Below are positions 35,039 through 43,275 of a DNA stretch of 64,000 nucleotides, piece by piece (position 1 is the stretch's first letter; each line of letters opens with the position of its first letter). Origin of the DNA: Hydrogenophaga sp. RAC07. Lineage in GTDB: Bacteria; Pseudomonadota; Gammaproteobacteria; Burkholderiales; Burkholderiaceae_C. Position numbers and translations under genes: made by a program. Location: contig NZ_CP016449.1 of assembly GCF_001713375.1 (NCBI RefSeq), forward strand, positions 2,480,001 to 2,544,000. The letters run 5' to 3'. The notes under the pieces are model-generated. The model was not told where the DNA came from and searched no databases. It was given only the letters and a program-made list of their open reading frames with translations.

Positions 35039-35515
35039 ATGAAACCCCGAAACCTCGTTGTCTACGCCATCGCCGCCGCCACGCTGAGCATCAGCTCCCT
35101 GTCCTTCGCACAGGGCAACCCCCACGGCGGACGCTTTGAAGCTCCCACGATGCACCGGGTGGACGATCGGCGCGACGACCGCCGGGATTTCCGCGAAGAC
35201 CGCCGCGACGACCGGCGCGATTTCCGCCAGGAGCGTCGCGAAGACCGCCGCGATTTCAAGCACGATCGCCGCGCCGACCGCCACGACCACCGCCATGGCG
35301 CCCAGGTGCGCTACTACCATGCCCGCGGTCCGCAATTTCAGCGCGGACGCTACATCCCCGCCGAGTACCGCAACCGCCAGTACGTTGTGGTGAACCCGCA
35401 CCAGCACCGCCTGTACGCGCCACCGCGTGGTCAACAGTGGGTGCAGGTCGGCAGTGACTACGTGCTGGTCGCCGTTGCCACCGGCCTCATCGTCAACCTG
35501 TTGCTGAACAACTGA
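35039..35515 (+). CDS. RcnB-like periplasmic protein with Asp/Arg repeats
   Basis: A 158-residue exported protein. A signal peptide (about 1-25, VVYAIAAATLSISSLSFA) is followed by an Asp/Arg-rich segment with repeats of the form DRRDDRRDFRE, three times, coded by imperfect 33-nt DNA repeats (35163-35258). A C-terminal RcnB-type domain (PF11776) has ARGPQFQRGRYIP and APPRGQQWVQVGSDYVLVAVATGLIV. RcnB-family proteins are linked to Ni/Co homeostasis or envelope stress. Start ATG 35039, with AAGGAG at 35025-35030; a weaker ATG at 35006 is in frame. Confidence 0.78.
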   Translation: MKPRNLVVYAIAAATLSISSLSFAQGNPHGGRFEAPTMHRVDDRRDDRRDFREDRRDDRRDFRQERREDRRDFKHDRRADRHDHRHGAQVRYYHARGPQFQRGRYIPAEYRNRQYVVVNPHQHRLYAPPRGQQWVQVGSDYVLVAVATGLIVNLLLNN

Positions 35516-35636
35516 CCTCGCTCCGACCGAATGGAGCCCCGGGCGCAGCGCACCCTCTGACCAGGGCGCTGCGCCTTTTCATTGGAGGGTGAGGTCTGCG
35601 ATGATCCTTGCCCTGGCCCACACCGCACTGCCCACC

Positions 35637-36236
35637 ATGAAACTTCGATACCTCGCCCTGCCCTTGTTTGCCTCGCTGGCCCTGCTGTCGGCCTGTTCCA
35701 AGGAAGACGCCGGCGCCCCGGCGGCCAGCGCACCCGCAGCCGCCGCCAACACCACCCCGATCGCAGCCGCGCAGGCCATGGACGTGCTCGCCGCGCAGGG
35801 CAAGGGGTTTGCCGCCGGCAAGATCCTCAGCACCAACGCCGTGTATGTGTTGTTCGATCCGCAGTGCCCGCACTGCGCGCGCCTGTGGGAGGCGTCCATG
35901 CCGCTGCACACCAGCGTCAAGTTTGTCTGGTTGCCGGTGGCCATCATGAACGCCAAGAGCGCGCCGCAAGGCGCGGCGATCATGACCGCCACCAACCCGG
36001 TGCAGGCCATGGCGGCGCACGAAACCTCGCTGCTCGCCGGCAGCGGTGGCACCGCGGCCTCGGCCGACATCGCGCCCGACGTGCTGGCCGCCATCAAGAC
36101 CAACACCGAGCTGCTGGAGCGCCTGGGCGCCACCTCGGTGCCCTACATCGTGGCGCGCCACCAGCGCAGTGGTCAGGTGGTGATGCAGGCCGGCGCCAAC
36201 GACACCCAGTCCCTCGCCACTTTCCTCGGCCTGTGA
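35637..36236 (+). CDS. DsbC/DsbG-like thiol-disulfide lipoprotein
   Basis: A 199-residue exported protein. The signal ends in LLSACSK, a lipobox. The mature domain has a thioredoxin-like fold with the CxxC motif in DPQCPHCARLWEA (DsbC/G-like DPxCPxC), and the cis-Pro in TSVPYIVARH. It probably isomerises or reduces disulfides in the periplasm. The predicted start is ATG 35637; longer frames lack a hydrophobic signal. An Ala-rich spacer of about 25 residues follows the anchor. Confidence 0.85.
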   Translation: MKLRYLALPLFASLALLSACSKEDAGAPAASAPAAAANTTPIAAAQAMDVLAAQGKGFAAGKILSTNAVYVLFDPQCPHCARLWEASMPLHTSVKFVWLPVAIMNAKSAPQGAAIMTATNPVQAMAAHETSLLAGSGGTAASADIAPDVLAAIKTNTELLERLGATSVPYIVARHQRSGQVVMQAGANDTQSLATFLGL

Positions 36237-36311
36237 CACCCGTGAAGCGCTGTTTTGTCGCTTACCATCGCGCAGTCGAGCCGCCTTCGCGGCTGTTTAA
36301 CGGAGGCCCCC

Positions 36312-36452
36312 ATGGGCAAAGAGCAGCGCAACGAAAAACTGTCCAAGAAACCCAAGAAGGACACCTCCGCGCCCAAAGGCCCGGTCACGTCCGACCGGCC
36401 CATGCCACCGGTGACGGCGGTGCTCCCGCGCGGCAAGGAAAAGAACAAGTGA
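36312..36452 (+). CDS. Small basic hypothetical protein
   Basis: A 46-residue Lys- and Pro-rich protein (MGKEQRNEKLSKKPKKDTS, ending LPRGKEKNK) with no predicted membrane segment. An AGG-rich site (CGGAGG) lies 5 nt before the ATG at 36312. Similar short basic proteins are frequent in Burkholderiales genomes, but I know of no function. It ends 7 nt before the DUF427 gene, so the two may form one operon. Confidence 0.6.
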   Translation: MGKEQRNEKLSKKPKKDTSAPKGPVTSDRPMPPVTAVLPRGKEKNK

Positions 36453-36459
36453 GCCTGGC

Positions 36460-36741
36460 ATGAAGGCCACCTGGAACGGCGCCGTGATCGCCGAGAGCGA
36501 CGACACCGTGGTGCTGGAAGGCAACCACTACTTTCCCGAGAGTTCGCTCAACCGCGATCACGTGACCTTCAGCAACCACCGCACCAGCTGCCCATGGAAG
36601 GGCCAGGCGAGCTACTACTCGCTGCTGGTCAACGGTGAGCTCAACACCGACGCGGCCTGGTACTACCCGGACCCGAAGCCCGAAGCGGAAGAAATCCGCG
36701 GGCGCGTGGCGTTCTGGAAAGGCGTGAAGGTCGCACCCTGA
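36460..36741 (+). CDS. DUF427 domain protein
   Basis: A 93-residue single-domain protein with the DUF427 signatures MKATWNGAVIAESDDTVVLEGNHYFP, SNHRTSCPWKGQASYYSL and AAWYYPDPKPEAEEIRGRVAFW. The family is small and soluble, and no role is established. It lies 7 nt after the small basic protein gene. Confidence 0.88.
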   Translation: MKATWNGAVIAESDDTVVLEGNHYFPESSLNRDHVTFSNHRTSCPWKGQASYYSLLVNGELNTDAAWYYPDPKPEAEEIRGRVAFWKGVKVAP

Positions 36742-36751
36742 CCTCTCGCAA

Positions 36752-36774
36752 GCCGGGGTCGCAATGACCCCGGC
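36752..36774 (+). terminator. Hairpin after the DUF427 gene
   Basis: GCCGGGGTC (36752-36760) and GACCCCGGC (36766-36774) form a perfect 9-bp stem with a 5-nt loop, starting 10 nt after the stop. No T tract follows, so it may be a 3'-end stabiliser or weak terminator. Confidence 0.5.
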
Positions 36775-36852
36775 CGGCGCTGGGCGACTGCCCACGCGCC
36801 CACGCTCCGCGACGTATCCTGAGTGGCACAACCACCACCCCAGGAGACACGC

Positions 36853-37395
36853 ATGACTTTCGCCCCCCGCACTGCGCAAATTGGCCTGTTGGCCGCAGCC
36901 CTGCTCGTGCTCACCGGCTGCGCGCGCCACGACCACGCCGCCATGCATGCCATGCACCACGGCGGCATGATGACCAGTGCCGCGCCCACCGCCCCGGTCA
37001 GCATGACCCAGAGCACGCCCACGTTGGGCTCGGGTTACAAGAAGGTGGCTGCAGCGCCCGAGGCCAAGGTCTATTTCGCCAACCTGCGCAACGGCGCCAC
37101 CGTCACCAGTCCGGTGAAGGTCGTGTTCGGACTCAGCGGCATGGGTGTGGCCCCGGCCGGTGTCGAAAAAGCCGGCACCGGCCACCACCACCTGCTGATC
37201 GACGTGGCGGCGGTGGACGCCAACGCACCCCTGCCGGCCAACGACCAGTACCGCCACTTCGGTTTGGGCCAGACCGAGACCAGCGTGGAGCTCAAGCCCG
37301 GCACGCACACACTGCAACTCATCGTGGCCGACCAGAACCACATCCCTCATCACCCGGTGGTGATCAGCGAGCGCATCACCATCACGGTGAAATGA
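36853..37395 (+). CDS. DUF4399 lipoprotein
   Basis: A 180-residue exported protein with a lipobox (VLTGCARHDH) and a His/Met-rich start to the mature protein (HDHAAMHAMHHGGMM), which could bind metal. The body is DUF4399-like: KVYFANLRNGATVTSPVKVVFGLSGMGVAPAG, then HHHLLIDVAAVDAN and LIVADQNHIPHHPVVISERI. It overlaps the following gene by an ATGA junction. Function unknown. Confidence 0.85.
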   Translation: MTFAPRTAQIGLLAAALLVLTGCARHDHAAMHAMHHGGMMTSAAPTAPVSMTQSTPTLGSGYKKVAAAPEAKVYFANLRNGATVTSPVKVVFGLSGMGVAPAGVEKAGTGHHHLLIDVAAVDANAPLPANDQYRHFGLGQTETSVELKPGTHTLQLIVADQNHIPHHPVVISERITITVK

Positions 37396-38318
37396 CCGGG
37401 CGCCTGCCCATGCGTGGGTGGCTCGGGCTGGTGCCCGGCCTGCTCCCGGCCTGGGCTATGGCCATGGGTTTGTCGGTGGAGCCCGCCGATGCGTCCTGCG
37501 CGCCGACCATCACACCGCCGCCCGCACCGGTTGAGGCGTCCAGCCGCTTGCCCGACAGCCAGGCGGTGGCGGGCTCGAAAGACATCGCCTGGGTCTGGCT
37601 GGGCTCGCCCACCCGGCGCTATCCGCACGGCGCCCTCGGCTCACCGGTGCACGCAGGCAGTGTTCACGTGCTGACCCGGACACCTCCCGGCTTGATGGCG
37701 ACGGTGGAACTGTCCCTGCCGGTGCACCGCGTCTTCGAGGACCGGGTACCCCGCCTCGTGGACCTCGATGGCGACGGCCGCGACGAGATCGTGCTGGTCG
37801 AAGCCGATGCCCTGAGGGGAGCTGCGCTGGTGGTGCTGGGGCTGGCGCAGCGCGATGGGCAAACCAGGCTGGTGGAACGCGCCCGGGGACCCCACGCCGG
37901 CTCGACGTTCCGCTGGTTGAACCCGGTGGGTTTTGCCGACTTCGACGGTGACGGCCGGCTGGACGTGGCCAGCGTGACCACGCCCCACATCGGCGGCGTG
38001 CTCACGCTGCACCACCTGCAACCCCCGGCCCTCGTGCCGTACGCCCGCGCGCTCGACGTGTCCAACCACCGCATGGGCGCGCTGGAGCAGCAACTGGCAG
38101 TGATCGTGCAGCAGCCCGGCTTTCGACCCACCATCGTCGTGCCCGACATGGCGCGCCAGGCCTTGCACGCCCTGCGCTGGGAAGCCCCCGGGCAGTGGCA
38201 TGAGCTGGCCGACCTCCAGCCCTTGCCCGGAACCGTCGAGCGGCTCACACCCAGAGCCGACGGCGCCTGCGCCTGGCTGTCCGATGGCCGCGTCCTGAAG
38301 ATCACCCTGCGGCCTTGA
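37392..38318 (+). CDS. FG-GAP/VCBS-like repeat protein
   Basis: A 308-residue exported protein with a signal peptide (about 1-25, LGLVPGLLPAWAMAMG) and two FG-GAP/VCBS calcium-binding blades, VDLDGDGRDEIVLVEAD and ADFDGDGRLDVASVT. The rest is compatible with a beta-propeller. Start ATG 37392 overlaps the DUF4399 stop, so the pair is coupled. Role unknown; partner of the DUF4399 lipoprotein by context. It is convergent with the quinone reductase-like gene. Confidence 0.75.
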   Translation: MTGRLPMRGWLGLVPGLLPAWAMAMGLSVEPADASCAPTITPPPAPVEASSRLPDSQAVAGSKDIAWVWLGSPTRRYPHGALGSPVHAGSVHVLTRTPPGLMATVELSLPVHRVFEDRVPRLVDLDGDGRDEIVLVEADALRGAALVVLGLAQRDGQTRLVERARGPHAGSTFRWLNPVGFADFDGDGRLDVASVTTPHIGGVLTLHHLQPPALVPYARALDVSNHRMGALEQQLAVIVQQPGFRPTIVVPDMARQALHALRWEAPGQWHELADLQPLPGTVERLTPRADGACAWLSDGRVLKITLRP

Positions 38319-38340
38319 CGACACCCCTGCCAAGCCGGGT

Positions 38341-38946
38341 TCAGGCGGCCTGCGCGCCGAGCTTCCTGAGTTTGTTCAACCAACGCGCCACGCCCGCCGA
38401 GCCCAGGCCCTCCACCGAGCCCACCAGCGTTTCGTGGATGGGGGCAAATCCCACAAACCCCAGGATGTTGCGCTCCAGCGATTTGACGCTGTGCGCGCGA
38501 AAGTACCAGCGGTAGGCCAGCGCCGGCATGCCCATGGTCACCACCACGCGTGCCGAGCGCCCGCTCAGCGGTTTGCGGCCGAAGGGCTTGGGGCCCTCGG
38601 GGCCGACCGCAAAACCCGGGCGTGCCACCTGTTCCAGAAACGCCTTGAGCAGCGCGGGCATGTCGCCCAGCCAGAGCGGAAAAAAGATCACCACGTGTTC
38701 GGCCCAGGCGATACCGTCCTGCGCGGGCTGCAGCGTGGGTGGCAGGGCGCCGTGGTTCCAGGCCTCGGCGGTCTTGAGCCAGGGGAAGTCGATGGCGCCC
38801 ACGGCGATGCGACGCACCTCATGCCCTGCAGCCGAGGCGCCATCGGCATACGCGTCGACCAGCGCGTGGTTGAGGCGCCCGGCGCCCGGGTCGGGGTGGC
38901 CTTCAATCAGCAGGATGCGGCGAGAGGCGGTGACGGGGAGTGGCAT
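38341..38946 (-). CDS. NAD(P)H-dependent oxidoreductase (flavodoxin-2 type)
   Basis: A 201-residue flavoprotein of the Flavodoxin_2 family (NQO1/KefF/MdaB type). The beta-1 strand and FMN/FAD loop are in ILLIEGHPDPGAGRLNHAL, the substrate-binding block is WAEHVVIFFPLWLGDMPALLKAFLEQV, and MGMPALAYRWYFRAHSVKS follows. ATG at 38946 has GGAG 6 nt upstream and is favoured over ATG 38976. Likely reduces quinones with FMN or FAD. Confidence 0.85.
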   Translation of the reverse strand: MPLPVTASRRILLIEGHPDPGAGRLNHALVDAYADGASAAGHEVRRIAVGAIDFPWLKTAEAWNHGALPPTLQPAQDGIAWAEHVVIFFPLWLGDMPALLKAFLEQVARPGFAVGPEGPKPFGRKPLSGRSARVVVTMGMPALAYRWYFRAHSVKSLERNILGFVGFAPIHETLVGSVEGLGSAGVARWLNKLRKLGAQAA

Positions 38947-39029
38947 GGCGGACTCCATCGAACGGGGGAGTGCCATGGTGGCGCGCCAGCGCCGGGTTGG
39001 ACTTGACGCGGATCAAGTCCACCAACACC

Positions 39030-39977
39030 TCAGCGCCGGTCGGGCTTGCGCACCTTGGGTTTGTTGGCGCGCTCTTTTTTCTTGTTCTGGCGCTCGGCGT
39101 CGGCCAGCTGGCCGGCGGCAAGCCACTGGAGAAACTGCTCCGGGGTTTCGAGTGTGATGCGACCGAGCACGCCGCTGCGGAAGTCGGCGATCAGCAGCTC
39201 GGCCACTTTCTGCCAGTGGATGCTGCCACCCGTGCCGATGGCACCGCGCTTGCGCGCGATGGCGGCCATGAGTTCTTCGTCGGGCAGGCTGGCCACGGTG
39301 TCCATCGGCAGACCAAGCTTGTAGCGCGCTTCGAGCTGGGCACCGTAACTGACTTTGAGTTTGGACAGCAATTCCAGCGCCACCTCCTGGTCGTCGTAGG
39401 CGTTGCGGCCCACCGCGCCGCTGGCGGCGAGGTTGTAGCCGCTCTCGGGCACCACGATGCGCGGCCACAGCATGCCGGGAGTGTCGAACAGGTAGAAGTC
39501 GTCGGCCAGCACCAGGCGTTGTTCGGTGCGTGTGATGCCGGCCTCGTCACCGGTCTTGGCCGAGCGTTTGCCCAGCAGGGTGTTGATCAGCGTGCTCTTG
39601 CCCACGTTGGGGATGCCGCAGATGAGCACGCGCATGGGCTTGACCATGCCGCCACGCAGCGGTGCGAGCTCGAAGCACGACGCGATGATGGCGCGCGCCG
39701 GCGCGGTGATGCTGGCGTCCAGCGCAATGGCGCGCGTGTTGGGCTGGGCGTTGTAGTGGGCGAGCCAGAGCGCGGTGCGCTCGGGGTCGGCCATGTCCTG
39801 CTTGTTGACCACCTTGAGCGTGGGCCGTCCGGCTGTGAGCTCCGCCAGCAGCGGGTTGGCACTCGACCCGGGCAGGCGCGCGTCGAGCATCTCGATCACG
39901 ACGTCGATCTCCTTCGCGCGCTCGGTGATGGCCTTGCGCGTGAGGTGCATGTGCCCGGGGAACCACTGGATGCTCAT
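39030..39977 (-). CDS. ylqF: Ribosome biogenesis GTPase YlqF/RbgA
   Basis: A 315-residue circularly permuted GTPase. The order is G4 (VVNKQDMAD), G1 ([14 protein letters not shown]), G2-like region (AGITRTEQ) and G3 (FDTPGML), as in RbgA/YlqF, which helps 50S subunit assembly. The N-terminal [15 protein letters not shown] is also typical. A Lys/Arg-rich C-terminal tail ([17 protein letters not shown]) probably contacts rRNA. The start is ATG 39977. Confidence 0.93.
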   Translation of the reverse strand: MSIQWFPGHMHLTRKAITERAKEIDVVIEMLDARLPGSSANPLLAELTAGRPTLKVVNKQDMADPERTALWLAHYNAQPNTRAIALDASITAPARAIIASCFELAPLRGGMVKPMRVLICGIPNVGKSTLINTLLGKRSAKTGDEAGITRTEQRLVLADDFYLFDTPGMLWPRIVVPESGYNLAASGAVGRNAYDDQEVALELLSKLKVSYGAQLEARYKLGLPMDTVASLPDEELMAAIARKRGAIGTGGSIHWQKVAELLIADFRSGVLGRITLETPEQFLQWLAAGQLADAERQNKKKERANKPKVRKPDRR

Positions 39978-40107
39978 GGATGGGTGTTGAAGAAGGGTCT
40001 TGAAGAGGAAGGGGAGCGGGGATTGTGCCTTGGTGTATTTCCCGGGGTGTGCGGGCCATGTCGCTGCCTACAATGAATTTCCACCACAACAACTCCCGAG
40101 GAGCCCC

Positions 40108-40578
40108 ATGGCCATCACCGTGAAAATCGATCTGGGCTACGAATTCGACGTCAAGGCCAAGGCGGCCGAAGTGTTCGAGGTGCTCTCCGATGTGCCCACA
40201 TCGGTTGCCCATTTTCCCAAGGTCGAGAAGCTCACCGACCTGGGTGGCGGCGTGTACCAGTGGGAGATGGAGAAGGTCGGCACCGCGCAGGTGAACATCC
40301 AGACCATCTACGCCAGCAAGTACGTCAGCGACAAGGCCAAGGGGACCGTGAAGTGGACACCGGTCAAGGGCGTGGGCAACGCGCTGGTGGGCGGCCACTG
40401 GAAGATCGTGGACAACAAGAAGTCCACCAACGTGACCCTGGCGATTCAGGGCGAGATCGAAGTGCCGCTGCCTGGCTTGATGAAGATGGTGGTGGCGCCG
40501 GTCGTTGAAGGCGAGTTTGAAAAACTGGTCGAAAAATACATCGACAACCTCATCAAACGCTTCGGCGGTGAAAGCTAG
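40108..40578 (+). CDS. SRPBCC-fold (Bet v 1-like) protein
   Basis: A 156-residue START/SRPBCC-type protein. The N-terminal strand AITVKIDLGYEFDVKAKAAEVFEVLSDV and the long C-terminal helix (VVEGEFEKLVEKYIDNLIKRF) are typical for this fold, which binds hydrophobic ligands. An AGGAG site lies 6 nt before ATG 40108. It has no obvious partner; the next gene is convergent. Confidence 0.85.
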   Translation: MAITVKIDLGYEFDVKAKAAEVFEVLSDVPTSVAHFPKVEKLTDLGGGVYQWEMEKVGTAQVNIQTIYASKYVSDKAKGTVKWTPVKGVGNALVGGHWKIVDNKKSTNVTLAIQGEIEVPLPGLMKMVVAPVVEGEFEKLVEKYIDNLIKRFGGES

Positions 40579-40587
40579 GAACACCCC

Positions 40588-40664
40588 CCGCCGCGCTCAC
40601 GCGCGACCCCCCTTCAAGGGGGGCGCTGCCTGCGGCCCGGCAAAGCCGGTTCCTCGGCAGCTCT
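40588..40664. repeat. Comamonadaceae-type intergenic hairpin repeat
   Basis: Between two convergent genes, CCCCCC (40607-40612) pairs with GGGGGG (40618-40623) around TTCAA, and CCGGC (40637-40641) pairs with GCCGG (40645-40649) around AAA. Text such as CCCTTCAAGGGGGGCGCTGC and CGGCCCGGCAAAGCCGG recurs, from memory, between genes of Comamonadaceae. It could serve as a bidirectional terminator. Confidence 0.6.
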
Positions 40665-40677
40665 GGTCAACTTCCCC

Positions 40678-41568
40678 TCAGGCGCTGAGCGTCTGCTTGA
40701 AAAACGCCATGGTGCGGTCCCACGACAACTTCGCGGCGGCCGCATCAAAACGCGGCGTGGTGTCGTTGTTGAAGCCGTGCTGCGTGCCCGGGTACTGGTG
40801 GGCCGTGTAGCGCACACCGGCCGCCTTGAGCGCCGCCTCGTAGGCCGGCCAGGCGGCATTGATGCGTTCGTCGACCGCGGCGAAATGGATCAACAGCGGC
40901 GCCTTGACCTTGGCCGCGTCCTCCACCGGCGGGTGGTTGCCGTAGTAAGGCACGGCCGCGGCCAGATCGGGCAGTTGTGTGGCCAGCATGTGGGCGATGC
41001 CACCGCCATAACAAAAGCCCACCACACCCACACGGCCGTTGCTGTCGGAGCGGGCCTTGAGCGTGGCCGCAGCGGCCAACATGTCCTGGCGGGTCTTGAC
41101 CTGGTCGAGCGTGGCGAACAGCGTGCGCGCCTTGTCTTCGTCACCCGGGTAACCACCCAGCGGCGTGAGCGCATCGGGGGCGAGGGCCAGATATCCGTCG
41201 AGCGCAATGCGGCGCGTGATGTCTTCGATGTGCGGGTTCAGGCCACGGTTTTCGTGGATCACGAGCACGCTGGGCAGCTTGCCGGTGGCGTTGGCCGGTT
41301 TGGCCACATAGGCCTTGATGGTGCCGTGGCCCGCCGGTGAGGGCACGTCCACCACCGCGGTCTTCAGTCGCGCATCGTCTTTGGGCACCATCTGCGCCGC
41401 CGCAAAGTTGGGGCTCAGCGCTGCAAGCAGGCCCGCGGCGGTCATGCCGCCCACGGCGAACTTGCTGGCGCGGTCGAGGAATCCCCGCCGGTCCAGATCG
41501 CCGTGCACGTAGGCGTCAAACAGGATCAGCAGTTCTTGATCGAAGTCGGCGGCAGTGAGGCGGGGCAT
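40678..41568 (-). CDS. Tat-exported dienelactone hydrolase-family protein
   Basis: A 296-residue hydrolase. The N-terminal part carries a Tat-like signal (DRRGFLDRASKFAVGGMTAAGLLAAL, the RRGFL box at 27-31) and a likely cleavage near AAAQ. The mature alpha/beta hydrolase has the DLH triad Cys186 (GFCYGGG), Asp233 (AAVDERI) and His264 (GTQHGF). DLH family enzymes open lactones, for instance of chlorocatechol pathways, but this exported form is of unknown substrate. Start ATG 41568 has an AGGAG site. Confidence 0.88.
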   Translation of the reverse strand: MPRLTAADFDQELLILFDAYVHGDLDRRGFLDRASKFAVGGMTAAGLLAALSPNFAAAQMVPKDDARLKTAVVDVPSPAGHGTIKAYVAKPANATGKLPSVLVIHENRGLNPHIEDITRRIALDGYLALAPDALTPLGGYPGDEDKARTLFATLDQVKTRQDMLAAAATLKARSDSNGRVGVVGFCYGGGIAHMLATQLPDLAAAVPYYGNHPPVEDAAKVKAPLLIHFAAVDERINAAWPAYEAALKAAGVRYTAHQYPGTQHGFNNDTTPRFDAAAAKLSWDRTMAFFKQTLSA

Positions 41569-41684
41569 GGTGTCTCCTGAGGCAAAGCGTGCAGGATAGA
41601 CGCGACCCGCGCCAACCGAGCGCAATCACCACCGGGGAGTGCGGGTCTTGAGGTGCCACCGGGCAGCGCGCCGCTGCCCTGGCC

Positions 41685-43241
41685 TCAGGCGGTCACGGCG
41701 ATGGGCTGTGCCTGTGGCCGGCCCAGACGGGCAGGCGAAACGTATTCCTGCCGGTAGATCTCGAACGGCATGGTGTCCGCCGCTTCGATGGCGCGCTGGT
41801 CCTCCACCGACTTGGCCGCCATGGCCTCGAAGCGGGCCTGCTGCTTGGTGCTCCATTCAAGCCCGAGCAGGTGCTGGTGCGTCACCCGCGATTGCGCACG
41901 CGCAAAGCCCACGAACGAATCGTCGTGGTGCGTGTGCATGGCCTCGAGCACACGGGCCGAAGGCAGCAGCTCGGGCGACCGCAGGTGGGCGATGGCCAGT
42001 GCCACGGCGTTGGCGTGGTCGATGCCGCCGTGCGCGAGGTCCAGCGACTCGGCGATGGGCACCAGCTCGGCCAGGATATCGTCGGCCCACTGCATGAGCG
42101 GCACGGCCACACCGTTGCGCAGGAGGGTCAGGCCGGGCTCACGACCGCGCGCAGCGGTGAGGTGCTGGTTGTGCGCGAGTTCGTGGATTTCGGCCGGCGT
42201 GTCGGGCGGGCTGTCCGACAGCATGCAATGCAGCAGGAACACGTCGAGAAAACGCAGCGTGGAGGCACCGATGCCGATGGGCTCGAACGGGTTGAGGTCC
42301 ATCAAACGCACCTCGATGTACTCCACACCGCGTTCGCGCAGCGCGTGCAGCGGGCGCTCGCCGGGGTAGATCACGCGCTTGGGGCGGATGGTGCCGTAGA
42401 ACTCGTTCTCGATCTGCAGCAAGGTGGTGGCGAGCTGGTTGTAGTCGCCGCCCGGGTTGCGGATGCCCAGGGCTTCGTACGCGGGCCACGGGCGCGTGAG
42501 CGCATCGTGCAGCGAGGCGGCATAACCTTCCAGGCCGTTGTAGCTCACGGCCAGCGTGGCCTGCGCTTCGCTTTGGTAACCCAGACGACCCATGCGCAGC
42601 GAGGTGCCGTGCGGCATGTAGAGCGTGCGCTCGCTGAGCTTCTGCAGTTCGTGTTCACGGCCTTCGACAAACGACGAACACACCGCGGGCGATGCACCGA
42701 ACAGCGTGAGCAGCAGAAAGGCATGGCGGCGGAAATTGCGGATGGTGGCGAAGTACTCGTCGCTGCTCACACCGGGCAGCGACCAGTTGTAGTGAATGCC
42801 CGAGATGGTCTGCATGCGCCGGCCATAGCGGTGGCCCAGGCCCATGCGGTAGACGCTCTTGGCGCGGCCCACGTTGGACGAACCGTAGCGGCCCAGCGGA
42901 ATGGTCTCGTCGGTGGGCAGGCCGCAGGGCATGCTGGAGGCCCACATCATCTCGTCGCCCACGGCACGCAGGCTGCGCACGGTGTACTGGTGCACCTCGG
43001 TGAGCTCGGCCAGGCAGGACTCCACCGAGCCGTGCACGCCGGTGATGAGTTCGAGCTGCGACTCGCTGTAATCGGTGGTGATGTGCGGGTGCGTCAGCGC
43101 GCTGCCCAGGGCCGCGGGGTGCGGCGTGAGCGCAAGCTTGCCGTCCGGCTGCGACCGCAGGCTCTCTTTTTCAAGGCCGCGGCGCATGCCGCGCAGGCGC
43201 TCACCCGATAGGGCGTCCAGCCGGTGATTCAGAGAGGTCAT
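41685..43241 (-). CDS. gshA: Glutamate-cysteine ligase
   Basis: A 518-residue, gamma-proteobacterial-type (group 1) glutamate-cysteine ligase that makes gamma-glutamylcysteine for glutathione. Key marks are GMRRGLEKESLRSQPDGKLA near the N-terminus, TTDYSESQLELITGVH, the active-site region IPLGRYGSSNVGRAKSVYRMGL, TISGIHYNWSLP and GVEYIEVRLMDLNPFEPIG. The length agrees with E. coli GshA (518). It is the first of a set of three convergent or serial genes here and has no gshB beside it. Confidence 0.95.
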   Translation of the reverse strand: MTSLNHRLDALSGERLRGMRRGLEKESLRSQPDGKLALTPHPAALGSALTHPHITTDYSESQLELITGVHGSVESCLAELTEVHQYTVRSLRAVGDEMMWASSMPCGLPTDETIPLGRYGSSNVGRAKSVYRMGLGHRYGRRMQTISGIHYNWSLPGVSSDEYFATIRNFRRHAFLLLTLFGASPAVCSSFVEGREHELQKLSERTLYMPHGTSLRMGRLGYQSEAQATLAVSYNGLEGYAASLHDALTRPWPAYEALGIRNPGGDYNQLATTLLQIENEFYGTIRPKRVIYPGERPLHALRERGVEYIEVRLMDLNPFEPIGIGASTLRFLDVFLLHCMLSDSPPDTPAEIHELAHNQHLTAARGREPGLTLLRNGVAVPLMQWADDILAELVPIAESLDLAHGGIDHANAVALAIAHLRSPELLPSARVLEAMHTHHDDSFVGFARAQSRVTHQHLLGLEWSTKQQARFEAMAAKSVEDQRAIEAADTMPFEIYRQEYVSPARLGRPQAQPIAVTA

Positions 43242-43275
43242 ACAGGGGTCGTGTTGCAGGTCCGGGGGGCGGAAG

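Noticed and set aside
35163..35258. 33-nt DNA repeats as a regulatory or CRISPR-like element
   Set aside because: They lie inside the coding frame of the RcnB-like protein and encode its Asp/Arg repeats.
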